This document shows, piece after piece, positions 8,643 through 13,460 of a stretch of DNA of 17,704 nucleotides (its first letter is position 1; each line of letters starts with the position of its first letter). Origin of the DNA: HGM13233 sp900762805 (lineage in GTDB: Bacteria; Bacillota; Clostridia; Oscillospirales; Ruminococcaceae); NCBI GenBank assembly GCA_937993755.1, contig CALKMA010000019.1, forward strand, positions 1-17,704, in the 5' to 3' direction. A program made the translations under genes and the position numbers. The notes below the pieces were generated by a model. The model was not told where the DNA came from. It saw only the letters and a list, made by a program, of their open reading frames with translations, and did no database searches.

Positions 8643-8732
8643 GGCGGAGAAGGAGGGATTTGAACCCTCGCGTGAGTTACCCCACCTACGCCCTTAGCAG
8701 GGGCGCCTCTTCGGCCACTTGAGTACTTCTCC
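8642..8732 (-). tRNA. tRNA-Ser (GCT)
   Basis: This is a 91-nt class II tRNA with encoded CCA (8642-8644). The acceptor arms GGAGAAG and CTTCTCC pair perfectly. The anticodon loop is CTGCTAA, giving anticodon GCT, which reads AGC and AGU. A long variable arm and the GGTTCAAATCC T-arm are present. It is second in a two-tRNA unit, 31 bases after tRNA-Ser(TGA). Confidence 0.95.
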
Positions 8733-8763
8733 ATAAGTGCAAAGTCAATGAAAACTATGAAAT

Positions 8764-8852
8764 TGGCGGAGAGGGTGGGATTCGAACCCACGGAACCTTG
8801 CGGTTCGCCGGTTTTCAAGACCGGTGCCATAGACCAGCTCGACCACCTCTCC
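8764..8852 (-). tRNA. tRNA-Ser (TGA)
   Basis: This is an 89-nt class II tRNA with encoded CCA (8764-8766). The acceptor arms GGAGAGG and CCTCTCC pair. The anticodon loop CTTGAAA gives anticodon TGA, which reads UCN codons, mainly UCA. The long variable arm contains GAACCGCAAGGTTC, a perfect stem. It is first in the unit, just after the promoter. Confidence 0.96.
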
Positions 8853-8872
8853 TTATCCGTAAGGCGTTACTA

Positions 8873-8902
8873 ATTGTACCACAACGCCCCCGGCAATGTC
8901 AA
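8873..8902 (-). promoter_or_regulatory. Strong promoter of the serine tRNA pair
   Basis: Minus strand: consensus TTGACA (8897-8902), an 18-base spacer, then TACAAT (8873-8878). The predicted start falls about 15 bases before the first tRNA, as usual for stable RNA genes. Confidence 0.88.
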
Positions 8903-8952
8903 CTACTTTTTCTGCGCTCGGCTGCACTTGACAAAAGCTGCGCATCGGCGGC

Positions 8953-9285
8953 TGCCGGGCGGACAGGATGGGGCCGTCATTTATAATAAAGCCGAAAGCA
9001 GACCGTCCCGCTGCGGCGGGGGCCGCCGGAGGAGGCCAACTCCCGCTTGTCCGCATGACCGGCACTTACCGGGCGGAGAGAGCGGGGCCGCCATTTATAA
9101 GGCCGAAAGCAGACCGGCCCGCAGCGGCGGGGGCCGTCATTTATAATAAAGCCGAAAGCAGACCGGCCCGCAGCGGCGGAAACCGCCGGGGGAAGTCCGG
9201 TTCCCCGCTTGTCCGCATGACCGGCGCCTGCCGGGCGGAGAGGACGAAGCCGCCATTTATAAGGCCGAAAGCAGGCCGGCCCAAC
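8953..9285. repeat. Four-copy degenerate repeat block (two ~160-bp tandem units)
   Basis: The core CATTTATAA followed by (TAAA or G)GCCGAAAGCAG occurs four times, starting at 8978, 9092, 9138 and 9254. Copies 1 and 3 share the longer TAATAAAGCC form and lie 160 bp apart; copies 2 and 4 share the TAAGGCC form and lie 162 bp apart. The block is therefore a tandem duplication of a unit that itself holds two half-repeats. Copies 1, 2 and 4 are preceded by CCGGGCGGA. CTTGTCCGCATGACCGGC recurs in the middle of each large unit (near 9046 and 9209). Confidence 0.85.
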
Positions 9286-9293
9286 GCCTTGGC

Positions 9294-9333
9294 AAAAGCG
9301 CCGGAGGTTCCGTGTCGGCAGAGCCTCCGGCGC
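9294..9333 (-). terminator. Intrinsic terminator of the TraX-family gene
   Basis: On the minus strand GCGCCGGAGG pairs perfectly with CCTCCGGCGC (arms 9324-9333 and 9298-9307) around a 16-base loop. TTTT follows at 9297-9294. It lies a few bases after the TraX stop. Confidence 0.88.
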
Positions 9334-9345
9334 GCCCGGCATCTA

Positions 9346-10101
9346 TCAGAAGAACAGCCGCATCCCCAGCCATATCAGCAGCAGGTGGACAGGATAGAAG
9401 CCGTAATAGCAGTATTTGACGGCACGGTTGTACGGCCCCTGACGGCCGCGGTAGAGCCAGATGAGCGGCAGCGCCAGAACGGCAAGCGCCTGAAGGGGGA
9501 ATTCCAACGCGCGGCCGAACAGGGGAAGGCTGATGTAATAGCTGGGCAGCAGCACGGCATGGATCAGCAGCATGGCGGCGGTCAGCAGCAGGCGTTTCCA
9601 CCAGAGCCGCCCGCGCAGCAGATAGAAGCAGGCCACCGTCAGCACACCGGGGCCGGCGTAATCGGTCTTGAGCAGGTCGGCCAGCAGGCAGCCGCCCGCC
9701 AACGCACCGCTCGCCAGCAGCACCCGCAGCGGCAGGGAGCCGCTCTCCTCGGCGCGGCGCAGGGCGACCAGCACCAGCAGCGCGATGGTAAAGGTCAGCA
9801 GCACACTCTGGTGGTCAGGGTAGAAAAGCCCGTCGCCCAGAAAGAGGTTGAAGGGGATCTCGGCCAGCGCCGCAAACAGTGCCATGCGCAGAATATAGCG
9901 GTTGAGATCGCGGGTATGCTGAAAGCCCTCGGCCAGCAGAAAGGCGAAGATGGGAAAGGCCAGCCGCCCTGCGGCGGTACACCAGATAGGGAGCTCGGCG
10001 ACAGCATAATAGAGATGGTCGAGCAGCATCAGCGCCATGGCGATGATGTGCAGGGCAAAGGATGAGATACCTTTTGGATATTGCGGCTTTTGTGTCGGCA
10101 T
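9346..10101 (-). CDS. TraX-family membrane protein
   Basis: This 251-residue protein has about eight hydrophobic segments and the hallmarks of the TraX family (PF05857 by recognition). They are DHL near residue 28, GRLAFPIFAFLLAEGFQHTR (45-64), EIPFNLFLGD (81-90), QSVLLTF (98-104) and CYYGFYPVHLLLIW near the C-terminus. TraX of the F plasmid acetylates pilin, but in Firmicutes the family is chromosomal and its acceptor is unknown; the fold is related to membrane acyltransferases. The ATG at 10101 is set by AAAGGAGG at 10107-10114. It is a single-gene unit with its own terminator and no pilus or conjugation genes nearby, so a conjugative role is unlikely here. Confidence 0.9.
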   Translation of the reverse strand: MPTQKPQYPKGISSFALHIIAMALMLLDHLYYAVAELPIWCTAAGRLAFPIFAFLLAEGFQHTRDLNRYILRMALFAALAEIPFNLFLGDGLFYPDHQSVLLTFTIALLVLVALRRAEESGSLPLRVLLASGALAGGCLLADLLKTDYAGPGVLTVACFYLLRGRLWWKRLLLTAAMLLIHAVLLPSYYISLPLFGRALEFPLQALAVLALPLIWLYRGRQGPYNRAVKYCYYGFYPVHLLLIWLGMRLFF

Positions 10102-10247
10102 GGTGGCCTCCTTTGAGGGTTTTGGGGAGCAGGCAGAATCAGAAGACGGCGGGTCTTGCGTCTGACGGGTGAAAGAGGGGTCGCCGGGCAGGGAGCCGGG
10201 GAAGGAAACGGCGGAAGGATGCGATGCGGGCCTTGCAGCCGCCGGCT

Positions 10248-10279
10248 AAAAACAGCAGTCCCGCCGCAGGCGGGGCTGT
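10248..10279 (-). terminator. Terminator after the YdbC/HD operon
   Basis: On the minus strand CAGCCCCGCC and GGCGGG plus CTGCTG form a GC-rich stem with a three-base loop and a small bulge. TTTTT follows at 10252-10248. It lies just past the HD-domain gene's stop. Confidence 0.82.
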
Positions 10280-10282
10280 GGT

Positions 10283-10855
10283 TCAGTTTTCGCGCAGGTA
10301 GGTCGCCTCAAGGTCGCACAGGTGCAGCTTGACGGCGAGGGGGTACTTCTGAAAGGCGTTGCTGACGGAATAGCCGCCGGCCTTGGCATTGTCGTCGAAG
10401 CCGCCCATGTGCCAGCGGATGGCGATGGCCTCGTTGGTCTTGAGCTTCATGAAGCGCTCGGCCAGAAAGACGGACTTTTCTCCGTGACCGAAGGGGAACT
10501 GGTCGTCGATGGTGTAGTAGGGAACCTTTTCCCAGGAGCCGGTCTGCTCGTTCTTGACATTGCGGGTCGATTCCTTATAGAAATTGGCCTTGCAGATATC
10601 GTGCAGCAGCGATGAAATGGCGATCGACTCGGCGTCCTCCGAATCGGAGAAGCGCTCGGCCAGCAGGTCGTAGACATTCAGAGAATGGGCGCACAGGCCG
10701 CCGGGCACGGCGCTGTGAAAGCGCGTGCTGGCAGGGGCCGTGAAGAAATCGGTGTTCTTTTCCAGCCATTCGAGCAGCTTGGCCGAGCCGGGCCGCGTGA
10801 TTTTGGCGGTGTATATTTCAATGAAACGGCGCTTGTTTTCGGCAATATCGATCAT
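10283..10855 (-). CDS. HD-domain phosphohydrolase
   Basis: This 190-residue soluble protein carries the metal ligands of the HD superfamily in order: H57 (AHSLNVYDLL), the HD pair H85-D86 (SSLLHDICKANFY), H124 (GHGEKS), H149 (IRWHMGGFDD) and D181 (HLCDLEATYL). HD proteins cleave phosphoester bonds in nucleotides or nucleic acids; this arrangement with a second and third histidine recalls YhaM-like or nucleotidase-like members, but the substrate cannot be read from sequence. The ATG lies two bases after the stop of the YdbC-like gene, so the two are translated together. That link to an ssDNA-binding protein makes a nucleic-acid or nucleotide substrate plausible (inference). A terminator follows directly. 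Confidence 0.88.
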   Translation of the reverse strand: MIDIAENKRRFIEIYTAKITRPGSAKLLEWLEKNTDFFTAPASTRFHSAVPGGLCAHSLNVYDLLAERFSDSEDAESIAISSLLHDICKANFYKESTRNVKNEQTGSWEKVPYYTIDDQFPFGHGEKSVFLAERFMKLKTNEAIAIRWHMGGFDDNAKAGGYSVSNAFQKYPLAVKLHLCDLEATYLREN

Positions 10856-10857
10856 AC

Positions 10858-11079
10858 TTACAGATCCATCGAATTGAGCAGCTCTTTGAGCGCGATGACC
10901 TCTTCCTGCGACAGCGAAAGACCCTTGCCCATCTTGGCGTTTTCGGGCGCCCAGTCGCGGATGTCGAACTTCGGATCGCGGCCGTTCCAGCTGACATAGT
11001 TGACCTGCCGGCTCCAGCCGGTGGCGCTTTCAGACAGCACACCAACGTTCTGTGTGATCTCATATTTGAATTCAGGCAT
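10858..11079 (-). CDS. YdbC/PC4-family single-stranded DNA-binding protein
   Basis: This 73-residue protein resembles bacterial YdbC, a small relative of the eukaryotic coactivator PC4 that binds single-stranded nucleic acid as a dimer. The pattern FKYEITQNVGVLSES, then GWSRQVNYVSWNGRDPKFDI, then RDWAPENAKMGKGLSLSQEE matches the family along its whole length. The start is fixed by an AGGAGG site at about 11088-11093. A likely promoter lies just upstream. The stop is two bases from the HD-domain gene, making a tight two-gene operon. Confidence 0.88.
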   Translation of the reverse strand: MPEFKYEITQNVGVLSESATGWSRQVNYVSWNGRDPKFDIRDWAPENAKMGKGLSLSQEEVIALKELLNSMDL

Positions 11080-11112
11080 TGTGATATCCTCCTAATGTAA
11101 GCTTCGCCTATC

Positions 11113-11141
11113 AATATATCATAAGTTCCGGCTTAAAACAA
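11113..11141 (-). promoter_or_regulatory. Putative promoter of the YdbC/HD operon
   Basis: Minus strand: TTGTTT (11136-11141), a 17-base spacer, then TATATT (11113-11118). The -10 matches consensus at five of six bases and the -35 at three. It lies in an AT-rich gap just before the YdbC ribosome site. Confidence 0.6.
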
Positions 11142-11190
11142 GCGTCAAAAGCGCTGTTTCTTTGTTAAAATTATATTAAGTATATTTACG

Positions 11191-11211
11191 AAAAGCCCTC
11201 TGAACGGGGCT
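11191..11211 (-). terminator. Short terminator of the metallophosphoesterase
   Basis: On the minus strand AGCCC and GGGCT (11207-11211 and 11194-11198) form a short stem with an 8-base loop. TTTTC follows. It starts eight bases after the stop codon. The stem is short, so efficiency is uncertain. Confidence 0.6.
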
Positions 11212-11218
11212 GCTGCTC

Positions 11219-12082
11219 TCAGGCCGGCCGGCTGTGCAGCGTGACGATGACCAGCTCCGGCCGGTTGTTGATGCGGAACGGCAGGATGCTGTTGCCGATG
11301 CCGCGGCTGACAACCATGGCTGTGCCGCCCGCCTGATAGAGCCCGCCCCAGTATTTCGGGAACAGCCCCTGATTAGGGGCGACAAGCCCGCCGAGGAAGG
11401 GCAGCACGATCTGCCCGCCGTGCGCGTGGCCGGTAAGGGCAAGGTCGATGCCCTTTTCCCGATAGACCTCAAAAAGCTCCGGCCGGTGAGACAGCAGGAT
11501 GCTGTAAAGCGTCCGGTCATATGTCAGCCGGTCGAGCAGAGTAGCGGTGACGGCGGCGTCCTCTGTCATATAGTCATGCGCCATCATGGGGTCGGCAACG
11601 CCGAGCAGGGCGACGGCGGCCCCGCCGCGCTCCAGCAGCGCGGCGCTGTTGTCGAGCAGAGTAACGCCGTATTCCCGCAGACCCGCCAGCAGACGCTCAT
11701 AGCCGCCGGCGGCTGCCTCATGATTGCCCGAAACGAAATAGACAGGGGCGATATGCCGGATCTGTGAAACAAAGCGGAGAGCCGAGTTGATGTCGGTGCG
11801 GCGGCTGTCGATGAGATCCCCTGTCAGCACAATGATATCAGGCCGGTTCTCCCGCAGCGCGGCCACCAGAGCGGCGGTCAGCGCCTCCGAGCCGGTGTTG
11901 TGGAGATCGGAGACCTGGGCAATACAGAAGCCGTCAAAAGCGGCGGGGATGCGCGCGCCTTCGATGCGGCAGCGGCTGGTTTCCAGATGCGTGTTCTGGT
12001 CGTGGAGATACCAGACGGTCAGCGCCAGCAGCGCGAGGGCGGTCAGCAGAAGGATCAGCAGCTTTTTCAGACTCTTTTTCAG
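11219..12082 (-). CDS. Membrane-anchored metallophosphoesterase, apparent CTG start
   Basis: This calcineurin-like phosphoesterase has the full dinuclear metal set: DLH (59-61), GDLID (88-92), GNHE (119-122), SH (198-199) and GHAHGG (218-223). It resembles the YkuE/YaeI group, which act at the membrane. The N-terminus KKSLKKLLILLLTALALLAL is a signal-anchor that would hold the enzyme outside. There is no ATG, GTG or TTG in frame upstream of the DLH motif: the first GTG is residue 73 (11866), which would remove both the anchor and a metal site. An in-frame TGA lies at 12091-12089. A perfect GGAGGTGA Shine-Dalgarno (12096-12089) sits six bases before CTG at 12082, so I take CTG as the start (287 residues). 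A base change or read error at a former ATG is the alternative. Domain identity is firm; the start is less so. Confidence 0.85.
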   Translation of the reverse strand: MKKSLKKLLILLLTALALLALTVWYLHDQNTHLETSRCRIEGARIPAAFDGFCIAQVSDLHNTGSEALTAALVAALRENRPDIIVLTGDLIDSRRTDINSALRFVSQIRHIAPVYFVSGNHEAAAGGYERLLAGLREYGVTLLDNSAALLERGGAAVALLGVADPMMAHDYMTEDAAVTATLLDRLTYDRTLYSILLSHRPELFEVYREKGIDLALTGHAHGGQIVLPFLGGLVAPNQGLFPKYWGGLYQAGGTAMVVSRGIGNSILPFRINNRPELVIVTLHSRPA

Positions 12083-12177
12083 GATAAGTCACCTCCGCAA
12101 ATGGTATGCTTTTGCGCGCGGCGCGAAAGACGGCGGGGCAGGCATCGGGGCGGGCTTGTTTCCCGCGCAGGGCATAC

Positions 12178-12323
12178 GCCGAGCCGGAGGCAAAAGCCGT
12201 ATTTGTACCGGAAGCCAGGCACTTAACTTTCTGTACAAGGTGCGCGCCGAGCCGGAGGCCGTTCTCTGTGCGGTAAGGCCCGATTAAGGCCGTGCGGTGC
12301 GCACAGTGTGCCGAGCCGGAGGC
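12178..12323. repeat. Three copies of a 14-bp repeat
   Basis: GCCGAGCCGGAGGC occurs exactly three times, at 12178-12191, 12246-12259 and 12310-12323, spaced 68 and 64 bases apart. The intervening sequences are not alike. All copies lie within the predicted leader of the metallophosphoesterase mRNA, where they read GCCTCCGGCTCGGC. Confidence 0.9.
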
Positions 12324-12494
12324 CGACCCGGAAAATGGCCTTGCCTTTTCCGCTGCCGTACCAGCCGACCGAAAAAGACGGCCCTCAGCCTTGCCCTGCC
12401 TTCCGCGCTTTTTGTGCTCGACCCTGCGCGGGCGGCCGATAGCTGTTTGCCGGACATCCGATGCTTCCCCCGAACGGAGGCCGCGTGCCGGCCC

Positions 12495-12557
12495 GGCAGA
12501 AGGCCCCTGCCCCTTCTGCCTGAACGCCTTTTCAGAACAGAGCGCCGCATGGCTCTG
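12495..12557 (-). ncRNA. Candidate structured RNA: three tandem hairpins at a promoter
   Basis: Directly after the predicted start site the minus-strand transcript can form three consecutive perfect hairpins: CAGAGC/GCTCTG (12538-12557), CTGAA/TTCAG (12520-12535) and GGCAGAAGG/CCTTCTGCC (12495-12520). A further CCTCC/GGGGG stem with a four-base loop follows. It may be a free small RNA or the 5' end of the metallophosphoesterase leader. It does not match RNase P, tmRNA, SRP RNA or a riboswitch that I recognise. Confidence 0.4.
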
Positions 12558-12562
12558 CTCTC

Positions 12563-12591
12563 TTTATATCATGCCACGGCGGCAATGTCAA
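12563..12591 (-). promoter_or_regulatory. Consensus promoter facing the metallophosphoesterase
   Basis: Minus strand: TTGACA (12586-12591), a 17-base spacer, then TATAAA (12563-12568). Its -35 and the next bases (TTGACATTGCCG) equal those of the serine tRNA promoter. The predicted start near 12557 is about 475 nt before the CTG start of the next gene. Confidence 0.75.
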
Positions 12592-12714
12592 TAACAGCTG
12601 TATGCGGCGGCATCAAGGAATGCCGCATGGGCCGGCAAAACCGTGTTGCCTGTTGTGCAGCAGGGTGCTGCGCAAAGAGCATGGGTGCGCAGGTCGTCCG
12701 CACTGAGATTTCTG

Positions 12715-12744
12715 TTGATTTTTGTCGTATCAGCATGTTATACT
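12715..12744 (+). promoter_or_regulatory. Promoter of the hypB operon
   Basis: TTGATT (12715-12720), an 18-base spacer, then TATACT (12739-12744). It sits in a short AT-rich island 33 bases before the hypB ATG. The -10 lies inside the palindrome at 12737-12761, which implies repression at this promoter. Confidence 0.72.
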
Positions 12745-12761
12745 TTTTAATAAAGTATAAC
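12737..12761 (+). promoter_or_regulatory. Palindromic operator overlapping the hypB -10
   Basis: GTTATACTTT (12737-12746) and AAAGTATAAC (12752-12761) are exact reverse complements around a five-base centre. The left arm contains the -10 element and the right arm covers the likely transcription start. This position is typical of a repressor site. The regulator is not encoded in the window. GTTATA halves recall molybdate-regulator (ModE) sites, but I cannot assign it. Confidence 0.65.
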
Positions 12762-12776
12762 AAGGAAGTGTATGCC

Positions 12777-13448
12777 ATGGATCCATACCGCATCATTGAA
12801 GTCAAGCAGAGCGTCTTTGCCGACAACGACAGGGATGCCGACTGTCTGCGCCGGGAGCTGAAGGAGCAGGGGACCTTCCTCATCAACCTGATGTCGTCGC
12901 CCGGCTCCGGCAAGACCACCACGCTGCGGCAGCTCATCAGCCGCCTCAGGGGAGACTTCAGCATCGGCGTGATGGAGGCCGATATCGACTCCGACGTTGA
13001 CGCCGGCGCCATCGCCGGGACGGGCGTGCGGGTCATCCAGCTCCACACAGGCGGCATGTGCCACCTTGACGCTGATATGACGCGGCAGGGCATCCGCCAG
13101 CTGGGGACCGACGGCCTTGACCTCGTGGTGCTTGAAAATGTCGGCAATCTGGTCTGCCCCGCCGAGTTTGACACCGGCGCCGCCATGAACATGATGATAT
13201 TATCGGTGCCGGAGGGGCATGACAAGCCGCTCAAATACCCGCTGATGTTCCGGATCTGCGACGCCATGATCATCAACAAGACCGACGTGCTGCCCTACTT
13301 CGACTTTGATATCGAGAAGGTCAGCGAGTATGCCCACCGGCGCAACCCCGACATTCAGATACTCCCCATCTCCGCCCGGACCGGCGAAGGGGTCGATGCC
13401 CTTGCCGATTATATCCGCCAGCGCGTCAGCAGTTGGAAGAAAAACTGA
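12777..13448 (+). CDS. hypB: HypB, GTPase for nickel insertion
   Basis: HypB is a SIMIBI-class GTPase that, with HypA, delivers nickel to apo-enzymes, classically the large subunit of [NiFe]-hydrogenase. The 223-residue protein shows the P-loop SPGSGKTTT (41-49), MEADIDSDVDA (67-77), the metal-site motif GGMCHLDADM (92-101; Cys95 and His96), ENVGNLVCPAEFD (120-132; Cys127) and the guanine-binding NKTD (167-170). It lacks the N-terminal CxxCGC metal site of the E. coli protein and any histidine-rich storage stretch, so it is the minimal form. The frame is open far upstream to 12297, but the promoter lies between and AAGGA (12762-12766) supports the ATG at 12777. It is followed 12 bases later by the oxidoreductase gene, with hypA third. 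Confidence 0.96.
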   Translation: MDPYRIIEVKQSVFADNDRDADCLRRELKEQGTFLINLMSSPGSGKTTTLRQLISRLRGDFSIGVMEADIDSDVDAGAIAGTGVRVIQLHTGGMCHLDADMTRQGIRQLGTDGLDLVVLENVGNLVCPAEFDTGAAMNMMILSVPEGHDKPLKYPLMFRICDAMIINKTDVLPYFDFDIEKVSEYAHRRNPDIQILPISARTGEGVDALADYIRQRVSSWKKN

Positions 13449-13460
13449 GGAGATAAAGCC

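Larger units (their letters stand above)
8853..9345. other. GC-rich gene-free region with repeats
   Basis: About 490 bp between the tRNA pair and the TraX gene. It contains the tRNA promoter (8873-8902), the repeat block (about 8953-9285) and the TraX terminator (9294-9333). The open frames here are built from the repeats and lack ribosome sites, so I call none of them a gene. Confidence 0.7.
12083..12776. other. Long GC-rich region between divergent genes
   Basis: About 690 bp between the metallophosphoesterase and hypB. It holds a three-copy 14-bp repeat (12178-12323), three tandem hairpins (12495-12557) and a strong minus-strand promoter (12563-12591). Further right are an inverted repeat with ATGCGGC/GCCGCAT arms (12602-12628) and the hypB promoter with its palindrome. 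The open frames here (for example the arginine-rich minus frame 12284-12550) lack ribosome sites and family features, so I do not call them. Confidence 0.65.

Noticed and set aside
8953..9285. CRISPR array
   Set aside because: The four copies are imperfect, unevenly spaced (114, 46 and 116 bases) and part of a larger duplicated unit; there are no unique spacers of constant length and no cas genes.
8968..10065. 365-residue plus-strand open frame across the repeat block and antisense to TraX
   Set aside because: It has no ribosome site, its first part is made of the repeats, and the rest is the Gln/Arg/Pro-rich mirror of a clear TraX gene.
9346..10101. Conjugation gene because of the TraX name
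   Set aside because: No other transfer, relaxase or pilus gene is nearby, and TraX-family proteins are common on Firmicutes chromosomes.
12178..12323. Known riboswitch in the metallophosphoesterase leader
   Set aside because: I looked for cores of common riboswitches and of RNase P, tmRNA and SRP RNA and saw none; the repeats alone do not identify a class.
12284..12550. 88-residue arginine-rich minus frame just after the strong promoter
   Set aside because: The ATG falls in the loop of the first hairpin, about seven bases from the predicted start, with no ribosome site. The basic composition is what a GC-rich non-coding frame gives.
12297..12776. N-terminal extension of the hypB frame (160 codons)
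   Set aside because: The hypB promoter and operator lie inside it, it is rich in Arg, Pro and Cys with no recognisable fold, and HypB homology begins at 12777.
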